A stretch of DNA of 64,000 nucleotides from contig CAWHGF010000001.1 of NCBI GenBank assembly GCA_963828825.1, positions 406,035 through 470,034 on the forward strand. Reading direction: 5' to 3'. Position 1 is the stretch's first letter; each line of letters opens with the position of its first letter. Made by a program: the position numbers and the translations under genes. This DNA comes from Bog-473 sp963828825 (GTDB taxonomy: Bacteria; Actinomycetota; Acidimicrobiia; Acidimicrobiales; RAAP-2). The notes under the pieces are model-generated. The model ran no database searches. It saw nothing but the letters and a program-made list of their open reading frames with translations, and was not told the DNA's origin. Shown here piece by piece: positions 53,133 through 62,338 of the stretch.

Positions 53133-54037
53133 CTATGCCGCCCTTGTCGTCGCGGTCGACCCACCTCGGCGCTCAGCGAGGATCGCCTCGAACTCGACAG
53201 GGGATTTCATCTCGCACGAGTAGTGCCGGCGGACACGGTTGTACCAGTCGATGAACTCGGCCACGGCACGTCGCGCGTCCGCCTTTGTGGGGAAGCGCCG
53301 TCGCGACAGGAGCTCGAACTCAAGCGTCGAGTTGAAGCTCTCGGCAGCAGCATTGTCGTATGCCGACCCGACGCGGCCCATCGACTGAGTGATACCGAGT
53401 CGCGTGCATGCTTCGTGGAACGTCGACGCTGTGTATTCGGACCCCTTGTCGCTATGGAATATCACCCCGCGTATCTCACCACCGCGGACCGCTGCCGCCA
53501 TCTGGATTGCTGCGATGGCAACCTCTGCGTCGTGATGTTCGGACATCGAGAAGCCCGGTACGCGCTCGACGACAGGTCTTCGACGGTCGCCAAGTAGAGC
53601 TTGCCTTCGTCAGTGGGGATCTCGGTCAAGTCCCCGCACCATTTCTGGTCCACGTCGTCGGCCGAAAAGTCCCGTTCTACAAGGTCGGGGGTGGGTTTTG
53701 CCGCCTTGTCGGGACGGGTGAGGTTGCGTCCCTTCTTCTTCGGGCGAGCGTTGAGTCCCTGGCGCGCCATGGAATCGGCCACCGACTTCTGCGACACCTT
53801 CCAGCCGTCCTCGATCAAGTCCTCGTGGATCTTCGGAGAGCCGTAACGACCGCCCGAATCATCGAAGAACTTCTTGACCGCCTCGTCGAGCTCCTGGCGG
53901 CGCAGAGCCCGCTTCGTCGGTGGACGGTCCTTCCACTTGTAGAACCACGATTCGGACACGTCGAGCGCTCGGCACGAGAGCACGTGAGGAACGTCGTGCT
54001 CGGCCCTCTGGGAGGCGATGAACGATGCCACGGTCAT
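53133..54037 (-). pseudogene. IS3 transposase OrfB (DDE), frameshifted
   Basis: About 300 residues in two frames. The first (from 54037) has the HTH_21 part SCRALDVSESWFYKWKDRPP, RYGSPKIHEDLIEDGWKVS, and the first catalytic Asp in WCGDLTEIPTDEGKLYLATV. The second frame (to 53133) continues MSEHHDAEVAIAAIQMA, the second Asp in VIFHSDKGSEYTA, and the Glu in AYDNAAAESFNSTLE. One missing G at about 53560 would restore SSRRVPGFSMSEHHD, a normal IS3 sequence. Confidence 0.88.
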
Positions 54038-54324
54038 CGCGTCGCCTCTTTGACCCAGAGGACCACAGATCGCTTGAGGACATCACGCTCCATGGTCAGC
54101 TCGGCGATCTTGACCTCGAGCTGGCGTACGACCTCGGCGTCGACCTTGGTCGGGTCGAGTTTCTCGCCGCGGGCGAGCTTGTCCTTGGCCACCCAGTTGG
54201 CCAACGTCCCGGGGTTGATCCCGAGATCCCGGGCCACCTGGGCTATGGGCTTTCCCGTCTCCCGGACGATCCCGACGGCTCCCTCACGGAAGTCCCGGTC
54301 GTACCGGCGTCTCTTCTCTGGCAT
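54034..54324 (-). CDS. IS3 transposase OrfA
   Basis: 96-residue DNA-binding part of the transposase. RRRYDRDFREGAVGIVRETG leads into the helix-turn-helix PIAQVARDLGINPGTLANWV, then a leucine-zipper-like helix (VRQLEVKIAELTMERDVLKRS). It ends in an ATGA overlap with OrfB. I saw no clear A-rich slippery site for programmed frameshifting. Confidence 0.9.
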   Translation of the reverse strand: MPEKRRRYDRDFREGAVGIVRETGKPIAQVARDLGINPGTLANWVAKDKLARGEKLDPTKVDAEVVRQLEVKIAELTMERDVLKRSVVLWVKEATR

Positions 54325-54372
54325 GCCATCTCCTTACGCGATGGCTCCACGAAAAGGGGGGATTCCCAGTCA

Positions 54373-54744
54373 CCCTCGAACTCGTCGACGGTGACGAGCC
54401 CTTGTGCGACGCAATAGCCGTCCGTACGAGGGTGCTGTCGCGCCCACTGTTCGGCGTCGGCCACGGAAGCGAACGGTCCGAGAATGGATTCAGCCCGCCG
54501 CTGTTAGTGGGACCTCGAAGCACCACGGCAGCCACAGGCCGACTGTACATCTCGATCGTTCGGCTCATAACCGAGTGGTCGGAAGTTCAGCAGTTGCCCC
54601 CGCCACTATTGAAATGTGGCTGGCGCGTCTCGTGCATAGGGCAGGGGCGCCTGACCAGCGGTTTCGTGTTCGACCGAGACGTCGAAGATGGGATTTATCG
54701 GGGCTTTTTCTCGGGACCTACTCACCGTTGCCTAGGTTGCACAC
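54373..54744. other. Intergenic, possible interrupted gene
   Basis: On the minus strand a frame from 54464 (MADAEQWARQHPRTDG, then GLVTVDEFEG) runs into the IS end, so the element may have cut a gene. The rest is not visible on the other side. No RNA or repeat seen. Confidence 0.3.
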
Positions 54745-54989
54745 CTAGACAGCCCCTGGCAGGCGGTCGCTGCGCACCGGCCCGTACGCTGCGGTTCGCG
54801 GTCGAGCGTTTGGTTGGAGTGGCCGCGCATAGGGCTGCATAGGGTATGGCCTATGCAGTTGCACTACTAGGAAATTTTCGGTCTTCAGAACAACCCCGAT
54901 CCGCTTTGTCTGACTCAGTTCGATGGCGTGGGGGACTCCGCGACTTGAGATGCGACGGGAACCCTCGTCCAGAACGAGTGGGTCGTCAC

Positions 54990-56074
54990 GCGGACACCGG
55001 GCGTATTCGACCGTGAGTTCGACGCGATTGTTAATCGCGAGTTTTGCGAATACGCGTCGGAGGCGACCGTCGACGGTATGAGGAGACAAACGGAGACGAT
55101 TCGCGTACTCGGCGTTTGTCATTCCGGCAGCTGCGAGCCGCGCCACTTCCTGTTCAGACACGGTAAGGCTATTCCACCCGATCCCAGCCGTTCCGCTCCT
55201 ATCGGAGTGCCGCAGAGTGTATGAACGGAGCCCCCCGTTACTTTTTGGTCAAGGAAAAGATACACCTCGTCGACGATTTCTCGCTGGTTGCCCAGAAAAA
55301 AGGTGTGATCGTCTCCTGGTAGTTCGACATAGACCACGGCGGGGATGCCCTTCGCAAGGTCACGACCGCATTCGACAGGCAGCGAGCGGTCTCCGTTGCG
55401 GTGGATGACAAGCGTCGGTGCCGTCACCTCAGCGAGCAAGGGCCTCACGTCGTTGGTAGCCAGCCAACAACAGCGCACCAGCTGCGTAGGCCACAAGTGT
55501 GACGTTCAAGTCGGGCCGCCCATTGGCCGTAGGAGCCATCGTCGCTTCGCCCGGGAGCGTGCGCCCCCACGACTGCTCCCGTACCAGCGCGTCCGATACG
55601 CCGTCGCCCGACCTCGATCTGATGAGGGTCGGCCTCAAAGTCGAAGTCAGACATCCTCGATAGCTTGGCGAACTCGCCGACCAAAACCATGGCCTGTGTT
55701 CGCTGAGGATGGTCGACGGCAAACTGAACAGCTACCTGAGCGCCAAAAGTGGCTCCGAACAAAACGGCGCGCTCGATGCCGTTGGCGTCTAAGACCGTTC
55801 TGAGATCCGAAGAGAGTCGGTCCAAGGTGAGGTCATCCGCCGAGGCGTGATCCCGGTCGGAGAGGCCCGTTCCTCGCCGATCGAACATCACCACCTGGGC
55901 CCAGGAGGCCAGGCGACTGATGAACTGCTCGTAGGCCGGTTCCTCCAAGGCGACCTCGAGTTGACTCACCATCGGCGAGACCAGCACAAGGCTGACGGGG
56001 CCGCTCCCTACCGTGGCATAGGCGATCGCTGCCCCGTCGTCAGCTGACCCGTAGTGCACCTCGGGATGCAACAT
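54990..56074 (-). pseudogene. Alpha/beta-hydrolase-LuxR fusion regulator, frameshifted
   Basis: Four frames join into one ~360-residue protein. From 56074: MLHPEVHYGSADDGAAIAYA, FDRRGTGLSDRD and ERAVLFGATFGAQVAVQFA (nucleophile elbow G-A-T-F-G, so no Ser). At about 55610 a new frame gives WGRTLPGEATMAP. At about 55460 another gives LLAEVTAPTLVIHRNGDRSLP and ELPGDDHTFFLG. At about 55170 the last gives LTVSEQEVARLAAAGMTN and RLRLSPHTVDGRLRRVFAKL, a LuxR-type HTH. It is a known actinobacterial architecture in which a catalytically dead hydrolase fold probably senses a ligand. Three or more indels break it. Confidence 0.7.
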
Positions 56075-56211
56075 GCCCCAAATGCTAGGCCGGAGCACGC
56101 GAAGTTCGTACGCAATCCGTCTCTTGCAGCTGAGTCGTGTGGGGTACAAAAGATGGACAGGATTGACCGTCGGAAGGATCAAAACGCAGAGTGAGGCGAG
56201 AGGGAAGGGAT

Positions 56212-56766
56212 ATGAGGAAGCTGATCGAAACTACCCAGGTATCTCTTGGCGGCGAAGTTGGGTCCATTCAGGACTGGGTCTTCCCATTCCTCGACGAGGA
56301 ACTCAAGGCCTACACCAAACAACAGCTGTTTGAAGCGGACAGTCTTCTGCTCGGGCGGTCGACCTACGAAAAGCTCTCAGCGGCGTACCCGACCATGAAC
56401 GGCGGCGATTCTAAAACCTTCACCGAGTTCATCGGCCGGATGAATAGCATCCCCAAGTACGTGGCGTCGACCACCCTTCGAGAGACGACCTGGAATGCCA
56501 CCGTCATCGAGGGTGATGTGGCTTCCTTTGTCAAGGAGCTCAAGCAGCAGCCCGGCGGCAACGTCATCAAGTACGGGAACGGCCCCCTTGACGTCACGCT
56601 GATGGACGATGGGCTCATTGACGAGTTCCACCTGTTGGTGATCCCGGTTGCTGTGGGGAAGGGTCAACATCTATTCGAAGACATCGAGACCGCCCCGACC
56701 CTGAACTTGGTCCATGTCAAGCGGTTCAAGAACGGTGTGCTTGTACTCGTCTACACCCCAACGTAA
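56212..56766 (+). CDS. Dihydrofolate reductase family protein (RibD C-domain type)
   Basis: 184 residues from the ATG at 56212 (GAAGGG upstream). MRKLIETTQVSLGGEVGSIQDW, the helix LLLGRSTYEKLSAAYP, and the end region GLIDEFHLLVIPVAVGKGQHLFED and GVLVLVYTP define the DHFR-like/RibD fold, which binds NADPH. Most such stand-alone actinobacterial proteins have no proven substrate. It is intact, unlike most of its neighbours. Confidence 0.88.
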   Translation: MRKLIETTQVSLGGEVGSIQDWVFPFLDEELKAYTKQQLFEADSLLLGRSTYEKLSAAYPTMNGGDSKTFTEFIGRMNSIPKYVASTTLRETTWNATVIEGDVASFVKELKQQPGGNVIKYGNGPLDVTLMDDGLIDEFHLLVIPVAVGKGQHLFEDIETAPTLNLVHVKRFKNGVLVLVYTPT

Positions 56767-56878
56767 CTCGTCCCGAGACCCAATGTCAGCCGAATGACGC
56801 TCGTTTTGGAGCTGGTCAGCCGGTCGTTCTACGTCCCAAGGGGCGAACCGCACGATCACGGGGATAAGGAGAGACTCA

Positions 56879-57330
56879 ATGACCGATCGAAACATCATAA
56901 ATACCACGTTCACCATGGAACGCACCTATGGGGTGTCCCCCGACCTGGCATTCAACGCGTGGCCGACCCCACGGTCAAAGCACGTTGGTCGCCAGGGGCG
57001 CCTCCGACTATGAGTTGGACTTTCGACCGGGTGGTCTCGAGCGCAACTCGACCACGTTCGAGGGAAAACAGATCACCTGGGAGGCGCTCTACCGTGACAT
57101 CGTGGACAAGGAGCGCATCGTCTACACCTCGGTGCTTTATGAAGGAAGCCTGGTGGCAACGGCATCACTGACCACGGTGGAGTTCATCCCAGAAGGAGCC
57201 GGCACCCGCTTGGTCTTGGTCGAGTTCGGTGCCTACCTCGATGGACGGAGCAGCCGCCTGGCGAGAGCAGGGCACCAATGAGTGGCTCGACGCGCTCGGC
57301 ACGGATCTGGGCCGCCAACTCGGTGGTTGA
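56879..57330 (+). pseudogene. SRPBCC (AHSA1-type) protein, frameshifted
   Basis: Joined frames give a ~150-residue START-like protein: FTMERTYGVSPDLAFNAW (frame 1, from the ATG at 56879), ADPTVKARWSPG (frame 2), SDYELDFRPGGLERNSTTFEG, DKERIVYTSVLYEGSLVATASLTTVEF (frame 3), and EQGTNEWLDALGTDLGRQLGG to the stop at 57330 (frame 1 again). The Asp-Pro-x-x-Lys-x-x-Trp and EQGT/E-LDALG marks are typical of the family. At least three indels lie in 450 bases. A good GGATAAGGAG ribosome site precedes the ATG. Confidence 0.75.
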
Positions 57331-57383
57331 CCCTCGCTTATCGACCAATCCACAGCCCTTCTATATCTCGAGAGGAAGCTGTT

Positions 57384-57740
57384 ATGGCCATTGACCACGT
57401 CCTCGCCGTCGTTCCGGTGTCCGATTTCGACACCGCCCACCATTGGTACGAGCGTCTCTTCGGGCGCCCAGCCGACAATATGCCCATGGAAGGTCGGCTC
57501 GTCGAATGGAGGATCACCAACAACGGCTGGGTTCAGATCACTACCGATCCAGTCCGCGCTGGGTCAGCGCTATTGAACTTCGCAGTTGGCGACCTCGACA
57601 GTCACATTGCCGAACTTGCCCAAAGAGGGTTGCAGTCGGGCGCGATCGAACCGGTCAACAAGGGTGTCATGCTGTCCCCACTCCGCGACCCCGATGGCAA
57701 CACGATTACCTTCATTGGCAACTTCCGTATTCACTACTGA
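57384..57740 (+). CDS. VOC family (glyoxalase/dioxygenase superfamily) protein
   Basis: 118 residues from the ATG at 57384, with GAGAGGAAG upstream. One set of beta-alpha-beta repeats: DHVLAVVPVSDFDTAHHWYERLFGRPADN (family segments), EWRITNNGWVQITTDP, LNFAVGDLDSHIAELAQRG and LSPLRDPDGNTITFIGNF, with the typical R-DPDGN-x-I end. A metal-dependent enzyme or small-molecule binder; substrate unknown. Confidence 0.88.
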   Translation: MAIDHVLAVVPVSDFDTAHHWYERLFGRPADNMPMEGRLVEWRITNNGWVQITTDPVRAGSALLNFAVGDLDSHIAELAQRGLQSGAIEPVNKGVMLSPLRDPDGNTITFIGNFRIHY

Positions 57741-57744
57741 AGTG

Positions 57745-58075
57745 AATAGCAACGAGCGCAGCGGCTCCCTTGGGGATCGCCGGTCGACCGGGTCAGGTCC
57801 AGCGCTTGGCGACGAGGTTCTGGTGCCAGCGCAGCAGCGTTGCGGGCTGGACAAAGAGGCTTCCGAGACGCTGACGGGGCACGAGTTTGCGCTAAGCGGG
57901 CGAGGACCGCCCAGTCGGCAGGCTGCCGCGCCGGTCGGTGGATCTGCCGTCGGAGGACCGCCACCTCGTGGCGCAGCATGGCGACCTCAATGGCGAGATC
58001 GGTGTCTCTGCGACCGATCAGTCGGGTGAGCCGATGGACACGGCAGAACGCCCGGTAGAGGAACGAGAGGGTCAC
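57745..58075 (-). pseudogene. Transposase (integrase-core type) N-terminal remnant
   Basis: On the minus strand, FLYRAFCRVHRLTRL and LAIEVAMLRHEVAVLRRQIHRPA match the start of integrase-core transposases common in actinobacteria. After a frameshift at about 57900 it continues LVPRQRLGSLFVQPATLLRWHQ and LVAKRWT, then a stop, with PGRPAIPKGAAALV in frame after it. The catalytic DDE domain is absent, so only the first ~110 residues survive. Confidence 0.72.
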
Positions 58076-58314
58076 CAACGGATGCTCGCCGTGTTGGACG
58101 TCAACCGTCAAAGTGCAGCTCACATCGGGTGGATGAGTTCTCGGCAAACACAGGTTGACAAGTGATAGGAACTCGCCGGCCTGGAGCGCACCCACGGACA
58201 CTTCGGGGATTCTGGTCAGGATCGGCGAGACTCTGCGCATGCGACATTGCCGATCGTCGCTACCGTGGCGGGTACCAGCCCATAGCAGCGAGGAGGCGAT
58301 TGGGGGAGGTGCCG

Positions 58315-58911
58315 ATGTCCCAAGATGAGAGCAGACCTCTACCAACGGTGGTCGATCGCTCGACGTTCCACGAGCAACTCGAGGCGCTGCGGGCGAGGGA
58401 GAAGGAACACACCCGTGAAGGGGACGCCATCGCCGCCTCCCGCCGCCGGCTGCCGATGGTCGAGGTCGCCGCCGACAGTCCGTTGCTCGGGCCGCACGGC
58501 CCAGTGACGTTGCTCGACGCGTTCGAGGGCCGGCGTCAGCTCATCGCCTATTACTTCATGTGGTGGCCGGGCCGACCTGCGGCCGAGCAGTGCGAAGGCT
58601 GTACGTGGGTGATGAGTCATGTGGGCGAGCTCGCGTACCTGCACTCTCACGACATCACCTTCGCAGTGCTCTGCCAGGGGCGGAACACCGCCTACGGCCC
58701 TGGCGATGCGCAGACGTCATACGACGAGAGCCTCAGCTACCGCACCTTCATGGGCTGGGACATGCCGTGGTACTCGGCGCAACCCTCACTTGACACGCTC
58801 CTCGTCGACCGCGAGCACGGTCTGTTCCACCTGGTGTGCTACCTGCGCGATGGCAACCAGGTCTTCGAGACGTACTGGACCAAGCGCCGCGGTGCCGAGG
58901 CGCTGGACTAA
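58315..58911 (+). CDS. DUF899 family thioredoxin-like protein
   Basis: 198 residues from the ATG at 58315 (GGGGGAGG 6 bases upstream). Typical of DUF899: TVVDRSTFHEQLEALRAREKEHTREGDAIAASRRRLPMVEV (in family segments), LLDAFEGRRQLIAYYFMWW, CEGCTWVMSHVGELAYLHSHDITFAV, MGWDMPWYS and HLVCYLRDGNQVFETYW. The CxxC in QCEGCTW sits at the thioredoxin position. The frame ends early (EALD-stop), while the family's next segment continues in another frame from 58920, so one base is probably missing at about 58909. Confidence 0.85.
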   Translation: MSQDESRPLPTVVDRSTFHEQLEALRAREKEHTREGDAIAASRRRLPMVEVAADSPLLGPHGPVTLLDAFEGRRQLIAYYFMWWPGRPAAEQCEGCTWVMSHVGELAYLHSHDITFAVLCQGRNTAYGPGDAQTSYDESLSYRTFMGWDMPWYSAQPSLDTLLVDREHGLFHLVCYLRDGNQVFETYWTKRRGAEALD

Positions 58912-58919
58912 GCTACGCG

Positions 58920-59109
58920 CTCATGGACCTCACCGTGTTCGGCAGGCAGGAGGACTGGGAGGACTCGCCTGCAGGCTGGCCGCGGCGCGGGCACGCGACC
59001 CGGACCCTGGGCGGGGCTCCGGAGTGGCCGCCCCTGTGGGAGTGGCCAGGCGGTCGTCCCACCTCGCAATGGCCGCGGCTCGAAACCGGGTACTCGGACG
59101 ATCTGGGAG
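58920..59109 (+). pseudogene. Out-of-frame C-terminal part of the DUF899 gene
   Basis: SYALMDLTVFGRQEDWEDSPAGWP and later GRPTSQWPRLETGYSDDLG match what should follow ...AEALD in DUF899 proteins (shown in pieces). Adding one C after GACTA at 58909-58913 joins them (GAC-TAC-AGC-TAC). Similarity fades after about 59109. Confidence 0.65.
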
Positions 59110-59252
59110 CGGCGGACGCGGTGCCCGCTCCCTCCGGATCACTGCCACTGACGGAGCTTGCCGTCGCCGAAGCGTCCCCTTACGCCGGGACTCGGTGCCA
59201 CCATGCAGGCTCTTTCGGGCTAGCTAGGGCGGAGAAAGGTCAGAATTGGACG

Positions 59253-59412
59253 TTACGCCGCTTCGGTTTCTCGCTCGTAGGTGAGAAGAAGTACACCGGT
59301 CGTAGTTGGTGTGCACCCAGTGAGTCGCAGCCGCACCGGGTTGGGATACTCCCAGAACAGACGCTGACCCGTACCAAGCACGAGCGGGTACAACATGACC
59401 GGTAGGGACGCC
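59253..59412 (-). pseudogene. C-terminal remnant of a DHFR/RibD-like protein
   Basis: The last ~50 codons on the minus strand read LPVMLYPLVLGTGQRLFWE, then LRLTGCTPTTTGVLLLTYE and stop at 59253. This is the end of the same family as the intact gene at 56212 but clearly a different sequence. Upstream residues (VVELVTLDG) lie in another frame. The N-terminal two thirds are not seen. Confidence 0.6.
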
Positions 59413-59601
59413 ATCGAGCGTGACCAACTCGACTACAGACAACGTGCGCGTGGCGCCCTCCCTTGAATGTGCCCGGCGCCCAAATTCGCCGAGGGCGACA
59501 TGGGGATATCCCAGACAGAAGTTGCGGGCTACAACCTGTCCCCGTACGCCGGCTAGACCCACTTGACAGTCTCGTTCTGAACAGATGAGGCAAGTTTTGC
59601 G

Positions 59602-61168
59602 TCAGGCAGCCAGCCGGGCCGTGCGGACTGCGTTGTCGAGCTCGCGTTCGTAGGTTCTCCAGGCGGCGGTGAGTGGGCGTGGTGCTGGTGGAGAGGGTCG
59701 CGCCAGGTCGGCGAGATCTGTGAGAGCGGGGACGACGACCGGGTGGCGAGCTGGGTGAAGAAGGCGCTGACGCGTAGGCCGTGGGTTGTGACGCGATAGG
59801 TGTTGGACCCGTCCACCCGTTCGATGAGGCCCTTCAGACGCAGTCGCCGCAGGTCATAGGAAGCCTGGGCTGAGGAGTAGTCCACGCGCCAATGGGCGGC
59901 CATCTGGGCGCGCAGGGACTTGTTGGTCAGGCCGCCGATGACGTGGGCGAAGGCGGCGATGGAGCCGAGCAGGGCCATGGTCCGGGGATCCCCGAAACGC
60001 AGACCAGGAGCGCGTTGTCCGTCGTGAACGCTCGGGAGGACGATCGACTCGAGGGTGGCGGAGTCCCGAAGCCCCGGACGTCCCTCGCCCAGCGTGGCCA
60101 AGAAGCGGGCGTTGGTGGCGGCCCCGACCGGCGCAGTGCGCCCCAGTTCTCGGCGCAAAGGGTCTTGTGCAGGGCAAAGTCGTTGGCGTTGTTCACCGTG
60201 GTCTCGACCCGGAGAGCCCGGCCTTCTTTGAGGTAGGCCTTGGCCTTCGATGACTTGTAATGGATCTGGAGCTGGGGTGCGGTGTCGCGGGTGATGACCT
60301 CGGTGGCGAAGCGTCCGGGGGTCTTGTGCTTGCCGCGATTGACCACCGTGCGGTCGACGAGCAAGGAGACCCGCTCGGGACGGCCGAGGTCGAGGTGGTC
60401 GCCGATTGCCGCCTCGAACCAGGCCCGGGCCCGGCGCGGCTGGTCGAAGACCACGGTGTCGGAGACCTCGAGCTGAGCGATGGAGAAGGACCACTCGAAC
60501 CCGGCGGCCCGGTCGTGGGTGCACAGGGGGTCGGGGACGACCGCCATCATGCGGGCCAAGAGGGCGCGCAGATGGCTGGCACCGAGGCGAGCGCAGATGC
60601 GATGGGCGACGGGGGGATCCTCGACGCTGCGCAGCCCGTTGTCGAGGGCCTCGAAGCCGATCCCCGCCTTGGCCAGCTGGCACTTGGCCCACTCGTGCCC
60701 GTTGGCACAGCACCACAGCGGGTAGGGCGCGTAGGAGCAGATCTTGAGGAAGGCCGGTCCCCACTCGGGGTCGGCGAAGTAGAAGTACCAGTGGTCGGGC
60801 ACGCTGGACTGGCGCCGCCAGGCGATGTGGGGATGGCTGGAGCGATGGCCCGGATAGGTGTCGTCGACGTAGCCCCGCCACGCCGAGGTCCGCTCCTGGG
60901 CCTTGCCGACCAGCACCAGCCCGGGTCGACCGGCCGCCCTGGCCTCGTCTTGGTAGGGACGGGCGATGTCCTCTTTGGACTCTCCGGCCTTGAAGCGGAC
61001 AACGGGCACCCCGGTGCTCTCCTCGAGCGCCTCGAGCTCGGCCACGAGTCGTTCGCGGTTGCGGTTGAGCAATGCGGGAGACGGAATGGTGCCGCCTCGA
61101 TTGAGCAGGAACTTCACCACCCCGCCCTCGTATTGGAGTCCTTTGATGTAGCCGGCGAGGGTCCCCAT
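59602..61168 (-). pseudogene. Unrecognised two-domain protein with C-terminal winged helix, two frameshifts
   Basis: Joined length is about 520 residues. It starts at the ATG at 61168 (GGGAGGA upstream) with MGTLAGYIKGLQYEGGVV. Segments that look strongly conserved: VRFKAGESKEDIARPYQDEA, GLVLVGKAQERTSAWRGYVD, HWYFYFADPEWGPAFLKI, CANGHEWAKCQLAKAG (possible metal Cys/His), VSLLVDRTVVNRGKHKTPG and QIHYKSSKAKAYLKEG. At about 60128 the frame shifts to VGAATNARFLATLGEG, leading to MALLGSIAAFAHVIGGLT and the winged helix YSSAQASYDLRRLRLKGLIER. At about 59745 it shifts again to VVVPALTDLADLARP and ends TYERELDNAVRTARLAA. I know of no function. Both indels look like one G lost from CGGGTC, so the gene may really be intact. 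Confidence 0.7.
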
Positions 61169-61323
61169 AGCGTCCTCCCTGTCAGAACTGCTGATCGACC
61201 GCGGCAACGGTCGAAGAGGAGGTCGCCATGGGGACCGTGGCCACGTTACTGGACGAGCACGTCAGCTTCCGCTGCACTTCGGTGGACCGCATCGGTGTCC
61301 GACGTCGATGCTGAGAGGGAGTG

Positions 61324-61354
61324 GGCACAGGGCCGGCTTCGCCGGCCCTGTGCC
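61324..61354. terminator. Strong hairpin
   Basis: GGCACAGGGCCGGC-TTC-GCCGGCCCTGTGCC: a perfect 14-bp stem with a 3-base loop and no T run. It lies upstream of the unknown gene on the minus strand. It may end a transcript or act as a DNA/RNA hairpin at an element edge. Confidence 0.6.
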
Positions 61355-61459
61355 GAGTCAGTAAGAACCAGGTTGCCCACCGCGAGCAGCTCAGACCAAG
61401 CTGGAGCTCGACACCCGTGAGTTCACCGCGACGACGGGGTGTGGTCTGAGGTCGCTCGC

Positions 61460-61473
61460 TAACTATAGTTAGG
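61460..61473. promoter_or_regulatory. 14-bp perfect palindrome
   Basis: CTAACTATAGTTAG. It is AT-rich in a GC-rich setting and resembles TetR/MarR-type operators. Its halves are the same heptamers as in the MarR palindrome at 18288-18309 but in inverted order. Confidence 0.45.
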
Positions 61474-61571
61474 AGTCGACCTCTTGCATGGTCGTGCACG
61501 CCCGGTTCAAGGTGCGGCCTTAGCCGATCCGTTCGGCGAGAGACACAAGGATTCCCGCCTACGACGTTTCC

Positions 61572-61733
61572 GTGAATGTCGTGTTCTTCGGCGGTGCCGA
61601 CTTCGAGTCCCTGCCACCGCTCGGAACGACCGACCGGACCCGGTACGTCAAGGTCATCAGCCTCGAGGAGGCGCAGCGACCGGAGCTGCAGAAGTGGATC
61701 GACCAAGCGGGACGCACGCCGGGTTGGACGTGA
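61572..61733 (+). pseudogene. Possible DUF1801/YdhG-like remnant
   Basis: A 53-codon frame from a GTG reads NVVFFGGADFESLPPLG, RTRYVKVISLEEAQRP and ELQKWIDQAGRTPGWT. This looks like the last third of a DUF1801-type protein (a hydrophobic strand, a G-A-D-L turn, then RxVKxxSxxD and a final helix). No N-terminal part is visible in any frame upstream. Confidence 0.4.
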
Positions 61734-61784
61734 CGGGCGCCGAGCCCGGCTGCGGTGCGGCGATTCGACCGAGAACGCTGCCGG

Positions 61785-62195
61785 TCAGTCGTGGAGCACC
61801 GGCGTAAAGGCAATGCCGATTATCGCGCCCTCGGTGGAAGCCCGGCAACTGTCTGACCCCATGGTTCCTCCCGGGCTTCGTGCAATAAATCATGTCCGGC
61901 CTCGACGAGTTCCCGTGCTGCAGCAGCCACCGCGTCGGCGCTGGACATGTCGAACTCGATGCTGACCTGCGGTACGAGTCGTTCGTCCAGGCCACTGGTC
62001 GGTTCCGAAACACGCCTGAGCGGCCTGGGAGAGCGGCCAGATCCCAAACGACTTGCAGCCAGCGATCTGTTCGCTGTGGAAATAGCCGTCACCCTCGCCC
62101 TGCAGCGGGAGACCCAGCGCCTCGACGTACAGGCTGCGGCTGTTCATCGGATCGGGAGCGATCACGGCCACGGTGGCGAGGAACTTGATGTTCAT
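61785..62195 (-). pseudogene. VOC family protein, frameshifted
   Basis: From the ATG at 62195 (GAGGTTCC upstream): MNIKFLATVAVIAPDPM, SLYVEALGLPLQGEGDGYFH and GIWPLSQAAQACFG. Then another frame gives VPQVSIEFDMSSADAVAAAARELVEAGHDLLHEAREEPWGQTVA (in segments), and a third ends EGAIIGIAFTPVLHD. All belong to one ~135-residue glyoxalase-fold protein, as in CPPxx-type VOC proteins with an E-x-x-x-x-V-x-x-T-P end. Two or more indels. Confidence 0.7.
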
Positions 62196-62338
62196 GGAAC
62201 CTCCTCGTTCGTCTCTGCTCAATTGCCAGGGACCCACCAATAAGCCGCAGATCCATGCAGGGAAATGAGGTGCCCCAGAATGAGGTCAGGGTGCCTCCGG
62301 ATGCTGCACTCATCGACGCATGGTCCCGCCTTGATGCG

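Larger units (their letters stand above)
53052..54372 (-). mobile_element. IS3-family insertion sequence
   Basis: About 1.3 kb with the OrfA/OrfB arrangement of IS3. Reading inward, both proposed ends start TGACTG (53052 on the plus strand, 54372 on the minus strand), but similarity fades after six to eight bases and no target duplication is visible, so the exact ends are tentative. OrfB has a frameshift, so the copy is probably inactive unless that is an error. Confidence 0.7.

Noticed and set aside
53040..54380. Target-site duplication flanking the IS3 element
   Set aside because: Bases next to the proposed ends do not match, so no duplication is claimed and the ends stay tentative.
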